The notes: a model not told the origin generated them from the letters alone. A DNA stretch of 64,000 bases from Pseudoselenomonas ruminantium (GCA_902780915.1 CACZHK010000005.1:1-64000), one strand, 5' to 3'; numbered from the stretch's first letter, positions 51,865 to 61,877 are shown. Translations and numbers: made by a program.

Positions 51865-53080
51865 GTGGGAGGAAAGGGTGCATGGGCTGGCGGCAGGCCT
51901 GAAGGCAATGGTTTACGACCCTGGCAATGCTTTTCTGGGGCTTTATGGCGGAGAAAAAGAATTGGTCTTCCTGGAACTGCGGTGTGAGTCCGGCAAATGG
52001 AAAGCGGGCAGGAGTGCGGAAGAAAAGTGGCAGCGTCCTCATGATTTCAGGCAGATGGCAGATTTGCTGGCCGAGCGCACTGCCATGCGGCTGAAGCGGG
52101 AGGGCTGGGAAAATCTGCCGCTGGCCCTTTGCCTGAATGAAAATGAGTGCATTTGCAAGGTCTTTCCCTTGTCGCCGGAGATTCCTGCGGAGGAGCAGAA
52201 AGAGGCAGCCTTCTGGGAAATAGACAACTACCTGCAGTCCTGCGGCCTGGGCTCAGCAGCGGTCAGCTGCACTTCTGCGCGGCTGCCGGGAGAGGGGGCG
52301 GCTGTGGAGGCTGTGATCTTGCTCACGGAGAAGATACGTCAGCTGGAAGAGGCGTTTGCTGCCAGGGGCTGCCAGCTGGCAGGGCTTTATCCGGAGACAC
52401 CTCTGCTGGCGGAGTGCCAGCCGCAGAAAGATGGCTGGCAGGTGGGAAAGGTGCGGGTGATGGGAAGCAGTGCTTTGGAGGGCAGGGAACTTCTTGAAGG
52501 AGAAAGGCGTGCTCTTTACGCCGCGTCGGCTCTGGCGGGACTGGGCAGTTCTGACTGGCCTGAAAACCTTCTGGCCAGGGAAAAGCGGGAAAGCTCGTGG
52601 AACTATGATGGCATAGGCAAGTTGGTGGCAGCCATTATGAGCATGATAGTGGCATTCGGCTTGTGCCTTGATTTAGGGACGCTGTACATCACTTCCAGGG
52701 AAGCAGAGGAGGCCAGGGGGCAGCTGGCAGAGCTGGAGCCTGCCCGCCAGGTGATGGCGCAGGGCAGGAAGCTGGCTGCGGCGGCAGAGCAGAAAGAGTC
52801 CTGCCTGGGCAGGCTCACGGAAAAGTCCCGGCCTTTGGACAGCCTGCTGGTCCATCTTGGCACAGTCACCGTGGAAGGTGCCTGGCTGACAGAGGTGGAC
52901 TGCACGGAGGAAAAGGCGCTGCACATCAGGGGGGCGGCCGTGGACTACAGCGCTCTGGGGGAATTTTTGGAAGCCTTTGAAAAGGACAGGGACTTCTTCA
53001 CCTCCATGCCTGTGCTGGAGGAATCCCACCAGCAGGAGGGGCTGGTGGAGTTCCGGCTGAGGATGGAGATGGGACTATGA
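51830..53080 (+). CDS. GspL/PilN-like assembly protein with large cytoplasmic part
   Basis: About 416 residues from GTG 51830, behind AGGAAGGGGG. About 265 cytoplasmic residues with a PilM/GspL-like look (FLGLYGGEKELVFLEL, then EAAFWEIDNYL) precede one membrane helix (IGKLVAAIMSMIVAFGLCLDL). The periplasmic part has a coiled segment and a PilN-like ferredoxin fold (LVHLGTVTVEGAWLTEVDC). This is the GspL layout, or equally a fusion of PilM-like and PilN-like parts. It pairs with the following PilO-like gene, overlapping it by four bases. Confidence 0.7.
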   Translation: MTGVAGEDWKTEWEERVHGLAAGLKAMVYDPGNAFLGLYGGEKELVFLELRCESGKWKAGRSAEEKWQRPHDFRQMADLLAERTAMRLKREGWENLPLALCLNENECICKVFPLSPEIPAEEQKEAAFWEIDNYLQSCGLGSAAVSCTSARLPGEGAAVEAVILLTEKIRQLEEAFAARGCQLAGLYPETPLLAECQPQKDGWQVGKVRVMGSSALEGRELLEGERRALYAASALAGLGSSDWPENLLAREKRESSWNYDGIGKLVAAIMSMIVAFGLCLDLGTLYITSREAEEARGQLAELEPARQVMAQGRKLAAAAEQKESCLGRLTEKSRPLDSLLVHLGTVTVEGAWLTEVDCTEEKALHIRGAAVDYSALGEFLEAFEKDRDFFTSMPVLEESHQQEGLVEFRLRMEMGL

Positions 53081-53607
53081 AGGCAGAGGAGAGGCTGAAG
53101 CTGATCACCGCAGCAGGAGTGCTCATCCTGGGCGCCTTTTATTTTTTCGTGCATCTGCCCCTGCAGGACAAGTGCCGGGCAAACGAGGCTCAGGCCTCGC
53201 AGCTGCGGGAAGAGAGAATTGCGGTGCAGAACTTCCAGAATGCACACTTGAATCAGGAGGAATACCGGCAGGAACTGGCAGAGCGACTGGAACGGGCGGA
53301 CAAAGCCCTGCCGTCGCATCTGGGCCAGGGGGAGTTTCTGAGCAGGCTGCAGGCAGATGCCCTGGGCACGGGGCTGCAGCTGGAGGAAGCCCTGCCCAGG
53401 GAGAGGCAGGCTGTAGAGGAGCATTGCGTAGCTCTGCCTGTGCAGTTCAAGGTGGCAGGGGATTACTTCCAACTGCTGGATTTCCTGCAGCGCCTGCGGG
53501 GAGAGGAAAGGTTCTATCAGCTGCGGCAGATGAAGGTGAAGGTCAAAGGCAAGGGGAGCGTGCTGGAGGCGGAAATGCTCATAGTGATGTTTGCAGAGGA
53601 TATTTGA
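53077..53607 (+). CDS. PilO/GspM-like assembly protein
   Basis: 176 residues. An N-terminal membrane helix (LITAAGVLILGAFYFFVHLPL) is followed by a coiled coil (ANEAQASQLREERIAVQNF) and a small alpha/beta domain with the PilO pattern VQFKVAGDYFQLLDFLQRL. It would bind the GspL/PilN-like protein in the inner-membrane alignment complex. It is the last gene of the cluster; no assembly ATPase, platform protein or secretin is present here. Confidence 0.8.
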   Translation: MKAEERLKLITAAGVLILGAFYFFVHLPLQDKCRANEAQASQLREERIAVQNFQNAHLNQEEYRQELAERLERADKALPSHLGQGEFLSRLQADALGTGLQLEEALPRERQAVEEHCVALPVQFKVAGDYFQLLDFLQRLRGEERFYQLRQMKVKVKGKGSVLEAEMLIVMFAEDI

Positions 53608-53651
53608 GGTGGCAAAGTTTACAAAGTTGCAAGCAGAATTCAGCAAAATGC

Positions 53652-53680
53652 TTGATTTATATATGCCCATATCGTACACT
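53652..53680 (+). promoter_or_regulatory. Possible promoter for aroC-aroK-aroB
   Basis: TTGATT (53652-53657), 17-base spacer, TACACT (53675-53680), in the 115-base gap before aroC. Confidence 0.45.
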
Positions 53681-53722
53681 ATACACAACTGATTATCCGT
53701 AGAGAATGAATGAGGTGTGCGT

Positions 53723-54892
53723 ATGAGCGAACTGCGTTTTATGACGGCGGGAGAGTCCCACGGACCCTGTCTGACGGCGATTCTGGAGGGCCTGCCTGCG
53801 GGGCTGAAGCTCTCAGAGGAGAATATCAACCGCGATCTGGCGCGGCGGCAGCAGGGCTATGGCCGGGGCGGCCGCATGAAGATAGAGACCGACCGGGTGG
53901 AGGTCACCAGCGGTGTCCGCTTCGGGGAGACTCTGGGCGGCCCCATCACCCTGCGGGTGGCGAACAGGGATCACGGCAACTGGGGAGGGCGCATGGCGCC
54001 CTTCGGCGAGCCGGAGGGGGAGAAGGTCACGGCAGCTCGCCCAGGCCATGCGGATCTGACCGGCGTGGCCAAGTACGCAAGGGAGGATGTGCGCGACATT
54101 CTGGAGCGTTCCAGCGCCCGGGAGACCACCATGCGGGTGGCGGTAGGCGCTGTCTGCAAGGAGTTCTTGCGCGCTCTGGGCATGGAAGTGGTGTCCCAGG
54201 TGGTGAATATCGGCGGGGAGGCCATTGATGAGGCCAAGGTTGACCGCAAGGTCCTGGGCAAGGACAATAGCTCTGAGCTGAATTGCTATGACAGCGAGGC
54301 GGAAGGCCGCATGAAGGCGAAGATTGACGAGGCCAGGAAGGAGGGAGACACTCTGGGGGGCATCTTTGAGGTCACCGTGCGGGGAGTGCCCGTGGGGCTG
54401 GGCAGCCATATCCAGTGGGACAGGCGGCTGGATGCCAGGCTGGCGGCTGCTATCATGTCCATCCAGGCCATCAAGGGCGTGGAGATTGGTGCGGGCTTCA
54501 AGTGCGCCTGCCTGCCCGGCAGCCTGATACATGACGAGGTTTTCTTGAACCGTGAAGGACTGCCCTGCCGCAAGACCAATAGGGCAGGGGGTCTTGAGGG
54601 CGGCATGAGCAACGGGGAGGAAATAGTCCTGCGGGCCGCCATGAAGCCCATCCCCACCCTGATGCAGCCGCTGCAGTCCGTGGATGTGGAGACCCATAAG
54701 GCGGTGCTGGCCTGCAAGGAGCGCAGCGACACCTGCGCCGTGCCTGCCGCTTCCGTGGTAGGCGAGGCCATGACTGCCTTTGTCCTGGCCCAGGCTGTCT
54801 GCGAGAAGTTCGGCTCTGATGCCCTGGTGGATGTGAAAGCTGCCCTGGCCGCTTACCGTGATCGCCTGAGAAGAGAGTGGGGGCCAGCATGA
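53723..54892 (+). CDS. aroC: Chorismate synthase
   Basis: 389 residues. Family landmarks are GESHGPCLTAILEGLPAG at the start, RQQGYGRGGRM, RPGHADLTG, ERSSARETTMRVAVGA and DTCAVPAASVVGEAM. It converts 5-enolpyruvylshikimate 3-phosphate to chorismate with reduced FMN, the last common step for aromatic amino acids. ATG 53723 follows TGAGGT by a proper distance; GTG 53717 is too close. It overlaps aroK by four bases. Confidence 0.96.
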   Translation: MSELRFMTAGESHGPCLTAILEGLPAGLKLSEENINRDLARRQQGYGRGGRMKIETDRVEVTSGVRFGETLGGPITLRVANRDHGNWGGRMAPFGEPEGEKVTAARPGHADLTGVAKYAREDVRDILERSSARETTMRVAVGAVCKEFLRALGMEVVSQVVNIGGEAIDEAKVDRKVLGKDNSSELNCYDSEAEGRMKAKIDEARKEGDTLGGIFEVTVRGVPVGLGSHIQWDRRLDARLAAAIMSIQAIKGVEIGAGFKCACLPGSLIHDEVFLNREGLPCRKTNRAGGLEGGMSNGEEIVLRAAMKPIPTLMQPLQSVDVETHKAVLACKERSDTCAVPAASVVGEAMTAFVLAQAVCEKFGSDALVDVKAALAAYRDRLRREWGPA

Positions 54893-55419
54893 AAAACATT
54901 GTACTCATTGGCTTTATGGGCACAGGCAAGACCAGCACCGGCAAGGTGCTGGCCCAGCGCCTGGGCAAGGCCTTCATAGATATGGACAGCCGCATCGAGG
55001 AAGAGTATGGGCAGACTATCCCCCAGATGTTCGCGACCAAGGGGGAGGCTTATTTCCGCCAGTGCGAGAAGGAAATGGTGAAGAAGGTGGCGGCTAGGGC
55101 CAATGCGGTGATTTCCACCGGCGGCGGCACCATCAAGGACCCGGAGAACGTGGCCCTGCTCAAGCAGAGAGGCCTGCTGGTCTGCCTGACTGCTGAGCCG
55201 GAAGTAATCCTCGAGCGCACGGAGCGCAAGGGGGAGCGTCCAGTGCTGGACGGTGCTGACAAAGGGGACAGGCTTTCGGCCATCGAAAAACTGCTGGCAG
55301 AGCGGGAACAGCTCTACCGTCAGGCGGACTTTTCCATCGACACCACGGAGCTCTCCCCGTTGCAGGTGACGGAGAGAATCATTCACACGCTGAAATCCAG
55401 GGGGGAACTGCATGGGTGA
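54889..55419 (+). CDS. aroK: Shikimate kinase
   Basis: 176 residues. Walker A is GFMGTGKTSTGK, the shikimate-binding DMDSRIEEEYG follows, and the STGGGTIKDPENV loop is conserved. It phosphorylates shikimate at O3. Its start overlaps the aroC stop (ATGA) and its end overlaps aroB by eight bases. Confidence 0.95.
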   Translation: MKNIVLIGFMGTGKTSTGKVLAQRLGKAFIDMDSRIEEEYGQTIPQMFATKGEAYFRQCEKEMVKKVAARANAVISTGGGTIKDPENVALLKQRGLLVCLTAEPEVILERTERKGERPVLDGADKGDRLSAIEKLLAEREQLYRQADFSIDTTELSPLQVTERIIHTLKSRGELHG

Positions 55420-56509
55420 GGTACAGCAGAAGGTGAGAGTGGAGCTGGGCAAGGACAGCTACGAGATAATCATCGGCAGGAATCTCCAAGGGGAATTGCA
55501 AGAGTTTGTCAAAGGGGCAGGCTTTTCCCAAAAAGCCCTGTTGCTGACGGACAGCAAGGTGGGCAAAATCTATGGGGAGAAGGTCTGCCACTGGCTGAAG
55601 GAGGCAGGCCTTGAGGCTGCTCTGGTCACGGTGCCCGCCGGGGAAAGTTCCAAGTCTTTGGAGGTGGCGGAAACTGTCTATACGGAGTGCATCAAGGCTG
55701 GCTTGGACAGAAAATCCCCCGTCTTTGCCCTGGGGGGCGGCGTGGTGGGCGATCTTGCCGGCTTTATCGCCGCCACCTATATGCGGGGGGTGCCCTTCGT
55801 GCAGCTGCCCACCAGCCTGCTGGCACAGGTGGATTCCAGCGTGGGCGGCAAGGTGGCAGTGAATCACGCTCTGGGCAAGAACCTGATCGGTGCCTTTTAC
55901 CAGCCCAAGGCTGTTTTCATGGATCTGGAGATGATGGAAACCCTGCCTCCAAGGGAGATTTCCACGGGTTTGGGGGAAGTGGTCAAGTACGGCCTTATCT
56001 ATGACGCAGATTTCTTCTCTTATCTGGAAAATCAGGTTGAGGAAATCCTTGCTTTGGAGCATGGGAGCCTGTCCTATATCATTGCCCGCTGCTGTGAGAT
56101 CAAGGCGGCTGTGGTCAGCGAGGACGAGAAGGAAGCGGGACTCAGGCGCATCCTGAACTTCGGCCACACCATCGGCCACGCCATCGAGAAGGAGACAGGC
56201 TACGCCCGCTACAACCACGGCGAGGCCGTAGCCATCGGCATGGTGGGGGCAGTGCGCCTTTCCATCAGCCTGGGGTTGTTGCCGGAAGAAGTCCTGCCCC
56301 GCACGGAAAAACTGCTGCAGGCACTGAACCTGCCCATCAGGGCAGAAGGCTGCACTGTGGACAAGATGTATGAGGATATCTTCCACGACAAAAAGACCGT
56401 GGGCGGCAAGGTGACCTGGGTGCTGCTTGCGGCGGTGGGCAAGACTGTTTGCAAGAGCGATGTATCGGAAAAAGATGTCCGGGAAGCCATGGCTTATTGC
56501 CTGATATGA
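55412..56509 (+). CDS. aroB: 3-dehydroquinate synthase
   Basis: 365 residues. The NAD-binding region ALGGGVVGDLAGFIAATYMRG, QLPTSLLAQVDSSVGGKVAVN and the metal-ligand segment RILNFGHTIGHAIE are all present. It cyclises DAHP in the second step of the shikimate route. The gene follows aroK with an eight-base overlap and ends about 120 bases before a strong terminator. Confidence 0.96.
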   Translation: MGEVQQKVRVELGKDSYEIIIGRNLQGELQEFVKGAGFSQKALLLTDSKVGKIYGEKVCHWLKEAGLEAALVTVPAGESSKSLEVAETVYTECIKAGLDRKSPVFALGGGVVGDLAGFIAATYMRGVPFVQLPTSLLAQVDSSVGGKVAVNHALGKNLIGAFYQPKAVFMDLEMMETLPPREISTGLGEVVKYGLIYDADFFSYLENQVEEILALEHGSLSYIIARCCEIKAAVVSEDEKEAGLRRILNFGHTIGHAIEKETGYARYNHGEAVAIGMVGAVRLSISLGLLPEEVLPRTEKLLQALNLPIRAEGCTVDKMYEDIFHDKKTVGGKVTWVLLAAVGKTVCKSDVSEKDVREAMAYCLI

Positions 56510-56625
56510 CGAGTACAAGATATCCTCTGATTCCATAAATGAGGGCGGCAAGCTGCTGACAGGCGGCGAGTCAATATCCATGCCTTACGATAACGGTCTC
56601 AAAGATTGCTGCGGGTTGCCAAGAT

Positions 56626-56661
56626 AATAGCGTGCAGGGGTTACTGTGCACGCTATTTTTT
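56626..56661 (+). terminator. Terminator downstream of aroB
   Basis: AATAGCGTGCA (56626-56636) pairs perfectly with TGCACGCTATT (56646-56656), ending in a T run. It lies at the end of the 56510-56625 stretch, which is otherwise unassigned. Confidence 0.88.
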
Positions 56662-56755
56662 ATGAGTCTAAAAATTTTTTATAGAGAAAAGGAAATGAGA
56701 TTTTTGAATAGAATATATAGCAAGAGTTTCATGGACATAATAGGGGGAATGTTTT

Positions 56756-58798
56756 ATGACAAGAGGTGTATTTCGAAGTATCCTCGCTGTGATTTTGGTG
56801 ATGATGCTGGCTGTGCTTGCCGGCTGTTCGGAGGACAAGCCGGCGGGAAAGGCGACTTCAGCGGATTTCAAGGATGCCTATGGCAAGGATGATACCTGGG
56901 TGATTCACTGGTATCTCTGCGGCACGGATCTGGAGTCCAGATTCGGCGCTGCTTCGGCAGACTTGGCAGAGCTGGAGAAGGTGAAGCTGCCGCCCAATGT
57001 GAAGGTGCTCATCGAGGCTGGCGGGGCCAAGAAGTGGCACAGCGATATCGGTGCCAAGGGCAAGACAGCGGTGCGCCTGCTTTATGACAATGAAGGCTTC
57101 CATGAACTGGGGAAAGTGAAGGGGGCCGACATGGGGAATCCTGCCACGCTGGAGGATTTCCTGCGCTTCGGCAAAGAGAACTACGCAGCTGACCACCATA
57201 TCTTCGTCTTCTGGGACCATGGCGGCGGCAGCATGAGCGGTGTCTGCTATGATGAGTTCTCGGAGCGTCCGCTTAGCCTCAACGATATCCGTCAGGCTTT
57301 CGATGCGGTGTATGAATCTTCCAAGGATAAGCCGCCCTTCGAGCTGATCGGCTTCGATGCCTGCCTGATGGCTACTTACGAGACAGCCCATATGCTGGAA
57401 GGCCTGACCAAGTACATGGTAGGCTCTGAGGAAGTAGAGCCGGGCTGCGGCTGGTACTATACCGGCTGGGTAGGGGCTCTGGCCAAGAATCCTGCCCTGG
57501 GGGGCAACGGCATTGGCAAGGCCATCTGCGACAGCTATGTGAAGGGCTGCGAGAAGGATGATGTGGAGGATTCCATCACACTCTCCGTCATCGACATGAG
57601 CAAGATGCCTGCCTTGAAGGTAGCCTATGATGCCTTCGGCATCGAGGCGTTGGAGGCAGCGAAGAAGAACCCCAAGAAGTTCTTCTCTGCCTATGCCCGC
57701 AAGGCCAAGACCGCCGAGAACTACGGCGGCAATACCCGCAAGCAGGGCTTCACCAACATGGTGGACCTGGCAGACCTGGCCAAAGAGTCCAAGAAGCAGC
57801 TGCCTAATTCCTACAAGCAGCTGGTGCAGGCCGTGGATGATGCGGTCATCTACAAGGTGACCAGCTTCTATCGTGATCAGGGCAGCGGCATTTCCGGATT
57901 CCATTCCTATGACGGCGACAGGGATCATTTCGCCATGTACGCCAACCAGACCTCTGCTTCCCTGCCGCACAAGTATCTCTATCAGTACCTCCTCTACGGC
58001 AAGCTGCCTGAGGGCACTATCGACAACCTCAAGAAGCAGCTGGCAGATGACAAGAAGGAACTGGAGGCCCAGAAGCAGATAGCCCAGCAGGCAACTCAGG
58101 CCAAGAGCGCTCCTGCCAAAGGTGTCTTTGATATCAAGGCACTGGAAGATACACCTGTAGGAGTTGACAAAGAGGGCAATGCCGAGGTGAAGCTGGCTGA
58201 GGATAAGCTGGATCTGGTCTCTGCCATCCACTGCAATCTGGTCAACGTGGATGTGAAAAAAGACCTGATTCTCTATCTGGGCAGCGATGGCGACATCAAG
58301 GCTGACTGGGACAAGGGCATTTTCAAGGACAACTTCCAGGGCACCTGGCCCATGCTGGACGGCCATCCTGTCTATGTGGAAATCACCGCCATGGAGGATG
58401 ACTACAACCTCTACTCCATTCCCATCAAGCTGAACGGGGAGGAGTGCAATCTGCAGGTGACCTATAGCTTCAAGGACAAGAGCTACAAGATTCTGGGCGC
58501 GCGCCAGGGGCTGGACAGCCATGGCATGGCTGACAGGGAGCTGAAGAAGCTCAAGCAGGGCGACAAGGTCACCACCATTCATTATGCCATGAGCATCAGC
58601 GGCAATGACGATAATTTCAAGCCCGTGGAAGTGGAGACCTTCACCATCGGGGACAAGCCCCAGGTGAAGGATGAGAAACTGGTGGACGGCAGCTACGGCT
58701 ACCTCTTCGAGTTCCTCTCGCCCAATGGGGACAGCGCTCTGTCCCAGATGGTGGAATTTGTCCTGAACAAGGGCGAGATCACCACCAATGTGCAGTAA
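56756..58798 (+). CDS. Clostripain-family (C11) cysteine peptidase lipoprotein
   Basis: 680 residues. The signal peptide ILAVILVMMLAVLAGCSED has a lipobox with Cys24, so the protein is likely a lipoprotein. The C11 catalytic pair is His155 in FWDHGGGSM and Cys203 in GFDACLMATYE, at the spacing usual for clostripains. A further region (about 360-420) holds a Lys/Gln-rich helical linker, and the C-terminal ~200 residues are beta-rich with no family I recognise. Clostripains cleave after Arg or Lys. The target is unknown. GGGGGA precedes ATG. Confidence 0.9.
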   Translation: MTRGVFRSILAVILVMMLAVLAGCSEDKPAGKATSADFKDAYGKDDTWVIHWYLCGTDLESRFGAASADLAELEKVKLPPNVKVLIEAGGAKKWHSDIGAKGKTAVRLLYDNEGFHELGKVKGADMGNPATLEDFLRFGKENYAADHHIFVFWDHGGGSMSGVCYDEFSERPLSLNDIRQAFDAVYESSKDKPPFELIGFDACLMATYETAHMLEGLTKYMVGSEEVEPGCGWYYTGWVGALAKNPALGGNGIGKAICDSYVKGCEKDDVEDSITLSVIDMSKMPALKVAYDAFGIEALEAAKKNPKKFFSAYARKAKTAENYGGNTRKQGFTNMVDLADLAKESKKQLPNSYKQLVQAVDDAVIYKVTSFYRDQGSGISGFHSYDGDRDHFAMYANQTSASLPHKYLYQYLLYGKLPEGTIDNLKKQLADDKKELEAQKQIAQQATQAKSAPAKGVFDIKALEDTPVGVDKEGNAEVKLAEDKLDLVSAIHCNLVNVDVKKDLILYLGSDGDIKADWDKGIFKDNFQGTWPMLDGHPVYVEITAMEDDYNLYSIPIKLNGEECNLQVTYSFKDKSYKILGARQGLDSHGMADRELKKLKQGDKVTTIHYAMSISGNDDNFKPVEVETFTIGDKPQVKDEKLVDGSYGYLFEFLSPNGDSALSQMVEFVLNKGEITTNVQ

Positions 58799-58928
58799 AC
58801 TTGCTGTTATTGCCAGTTTTGGGGTGTGTGGAAAAATGACCGCTGCAGCGTGCTGGTGGAGTTTTTCAACACGCCCTGCTGGTAAGCAGATAAATGTCAA
58901 GGGATAAACAGAAGGGAGTAATCTAATT

Positions 58929-59882
<954 letters not shown>

Positions 59883-59935
59883 TCGCTGCAAGTTTCGTCA
59901 GCAGATTGCCTGAGATGTGTTGAGGAGGGTTAAAT

Positions 59936-61087
59936 ATGGATTTGGATTACCATTACAGTGCCATGTATGTGCTTTCGCGCTGGGCGAAGTTCGGCAGCGC
60001 CAACTCCCAGATCATCGCTACCAGCTGCCAGCTGGTGGATGACAATTTTGACGAGAATCCCCTCTCTGATGCCGGTGAGGATGAAGAACAGGCCCGTGGC
60101 ATAGTCGTGCGCTATTCCAGCCAGAACGTGGTGGGAAATGTGACCGGCAAGGGCAACAAGGAAATCTGGATACCCTTCCACTTCCTGCCGGGGCTGGAGG
60201 GGGAGACAGAGGAAGAGAAGCTGATCTGCAGGAAGAACAGCCCCCTGGCGCAGAAGCTGGCTGACCGCATCCTGGAAACCACCCTGGATAATTCTGATTT
60301 CGGCTTCAGGATTGGCATCGGCCTCCATGCCTATGCCGACACCTGGGCCTATCAGGGCTTCTCCGGCCTCAAGGACTCCATCAATACCGGCCAGCGCCAG
60401 CTCCTGTTCAAGGAAGCCTCCCGCATGGGCAAGGCTGTAGGTGATTTCGTGGAGGGCAATGAGACTCTGAAGAATATCGCCAGCACCGTGACCTCGCAGG
60501 CTTCCAGCCTGGGCAAGGCTATCGGCGACTTCGTGCAGGGCAATGAGACCATCAATAATCTGGCCGATACGGTGAACGCCCAGAAAGACCGCCTGGGCAA
60601 GGCCGCAGGGGATTTCGTGCAGGGCAATGAGACCCTGAGCAAAGTGGCCGACACCGTGGGGGAGGCTGCTGCGGGCTTCGATGCCAAGCGCCTCTGGTGG
60701 CGGAGCAAGGATGGCATGAAGAGCTGGGACGAATTCCTGGAAGCTTCGGAGAAGACATATCGCATCCTGCAGTCTGTGAGCTGCGAGCCTGTGACGGGCC
60801 TCACGGACAGGCAGAAGGAACTCCTCATGGACTGCTTTGAGAACATCCAGTCCGAGGATGCCGAGGAGCGCTACAATGAATGGCTGAAGCGCATCCACGA
60901 GAACTTCTTCGAGATCGAGGGCTTCGATGACAATGATGCCAGCGTGGAATACAGGCCCGGCACCATCCTGGGCGATGAAGATTTCCGCGGCCAGTTCTAC
61001 AAGGAGCTCAACGACCATTTCGATTGGGTTAGGAAGGAACTGGAAGCAGCCGGCCTGGATGTGCTGGAGAGCGAGCCGGTCTATTGA
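59936..61087 (+). CDS. DUF6765-like protein with three internal 28-residue repeats
   Basis: 383 residues. The N-terminal part (MDLDYHYSAMYVLSRWAKFG, CQLVDDNFDE, WIPFHFLPG, GIGLHAYADTWAYQGFSG) has conserved His and Asp residues placed as in a metal-dependent hydrolase-like fold, and I recognise the DUF6765 pattern. Three consecutive 28-residue repeats (residues 165-248) follow, each built on GKAxGDFVxGNETxxxxAxTV. The C-terminal third is helical and acidic. No signal peptide is visible. The start is 53 bases after the poly-Asp gene, with GAGGAGGG upstream, suggesting a shared transcript. Confidence 0.7.
   Translation: MDLDYHYSAMYVLSRWAKFGSANSQIIATSCQLVDDNFDENPLSDAGEDEEQARGIVVRYSSQNVVGNVTGKGNKEIWIPFHFLPGLEGETEEEKLICRKNSPLAQKLADRILETTLDNSDFGFRIGIGLHAYADTWAYQGFSGLKDSINTGQRQLLFKEASRMGKAVGDFVEGNETLKNIASTVTSQASSLGKAIGDFVQGNETINNLADTVNAQKDRLGKAAGDFVQGNETLSKVADTVGEAAAGFDAKRLWWRSKDGMKSWDEFLEASEKTYRILQSVSCEPVTGLTDRQKELLMDCFENIQSEDAEERYNEWLKRIHENFFEIEGFDDNDASVEYRPGTILGDEDFRGQFYKELNDHFDWVRKELEAAGLDVLESEPVY
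60428..60679 (+). repeat. Three 84-bp coding repeats in the DUF6765-like gene
   Basis: Each unit encodes 28 residues beginning GKAVGDFVEGNETL, GKAIGDFVQGNETI or GKAAGDFVQGNETL, in perfect register with no gaps. Confidence 0.85.
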
Positions 61088-61104
61088 TTAGGAAGGGATA
61101 GCCA

Positions 61105-61404
61105 ATGAGTGGTTTGAAAAAGGCAGGCATAGGGGCAGTGGTGGTCCTGTTGCTGCTGTGCGGTGTCGCGTACTTGTTCCTGGGGTCCCAGTACATCACC
61201 AAGCGCATCGGCGGCACTACCACCATAGAGCTGCCCCAGGGCAAGAAGCTGGTGCCCTATACGGTGCAGTGGGAGCCCAATGGCAGCCATATCTGGTACC
61301 TGACGGAAGATGCAGAGCCGGGATACACGCCCAAGTCGTATAATTTCCATGAGTCCAGCAATCTGGGCATACTGGAAGGGACGATTATCTTTCAGGAGAG
61401 ATGA
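61105..61404 (+). CDS. Small protein with one N-terminal membrane helix
   Basis: 99 residues; no family recognised. A hydrophobic helix (AGIGAVVVLLLLCGVAYLFLG) is followed by about 70 residues probably outside the inner membrane (GGTTTIELPQGKKLVPYTVQ, then HIWYLTEDAEPGYTPKS). It begins 17 bases after the DUF6765-like stop, so it probably belongs to the same operon. Confidence 0.7.
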   Translation: MSGLKKAGIGAVVVLLLLCGVAYLFLGSQYITKRIGGTTTIELPQGKKLVPYTVQWEPNGSHIWYLTEDAEPGYTPKSYNFHESSNLGILEGTIIFQER

Positions 61405-61416
61405 GGAAAATTTTTC

Positions 61417-61445
61417 TTGAAACACTCATATATTTTTGCTATACT
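61417..61445 (+). promoter_or_regulatory. Promoter for rplS
   Basis: TTGAAA (61417-61422), 17-base spacer, TATACT (61440-61445). Confidence 0.72.
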
Positions 61446-61451
61446 AGCAGG

Positions 61452-61512
61452 GTATGTGGACGGTCCTCTGAGTGAGCCGCTAGGGATGCTTGCCATGAAC
61501 GTCTAGTGTTAG
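61452..61512 (+). ncRNA. Possible structured leader before rplS (L19 leader-like)
   Basis: The 70-base untranslated leader holds GGACG (61458-61462) that can close with CGTC (61500-61503), with further G-rich pairing inside. A structured L19 leader is known in Firmicutes; I cannot confirm a match here. Confidence 0.35.
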
Positions 61513-61524
61513 GAGGAAATACAA

Positions 61525-61866
61525 ATGAACATCATCGAAACTCTTGAGAAAGAACAGCTTCGTTCCGACATCCCCGCTTTTGGCCCCGGTGACACTCTGC
61601 GCGTCCATGCAAAGATCGTCGAGGGCAACCGCGAGCGTATCCAGGTGTTCGAGGGCGTAGTTATCGGCCGTCAGGGCACCGGCGTGCGTGAGACCTTCAC
61701 CGTCCGTCGTATTTCCTACGGTATCGGCGTGGAGCGTATGTTCCCCGTCCATTCCCCGCGCATTGCAAAAATCGAGGTTGTCCGTCACGGTATCGTCCGT
61801 CGCGCCAAGCTCTACTATCTGCGCAACCTTACGGGTAAGGCTGCTCGTATCAAAGAGAAGCGCTAA
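61525..61866 (+). CDS. rplS: 50S ribosomal protein L19
   Basis: 113 residues. Landmarks are [34 protein letters not shown] and the C-terminal [22 protein letters not shown]19 sits at the subunit interface. It has its own promoter and a hairpin downstream, so it is apart from the usual rpsP-rimM-trmD-rplS operon in this region. Confidence 0.97.
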   Translation: MNIIETLEKEQLRSDIPAFGPGDTLRVHAKIVEGNRERIQVFEGVVIGRQGTGVRETFTVRRISYGIGVERMFPVHSPRIAKIEVVRHGIVRRAKLYYLRNLTGKAARIKEKR

Positions 61867-61877
61867 TCTGGCGCCGG

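Noticed and set aside
53608-53722. T-box or trp-type leader before aroC
   Set aside because: The gap is too short and lacks the T-box sequence; only a weak promoter is visible.
56858-58900. A 680-codon open frame antisense to the clostripain gene
   Set aside because: Shadow of the coding strand; no start signal and no domain, while the plus strand has lipobox and C11 catalytic motifs.
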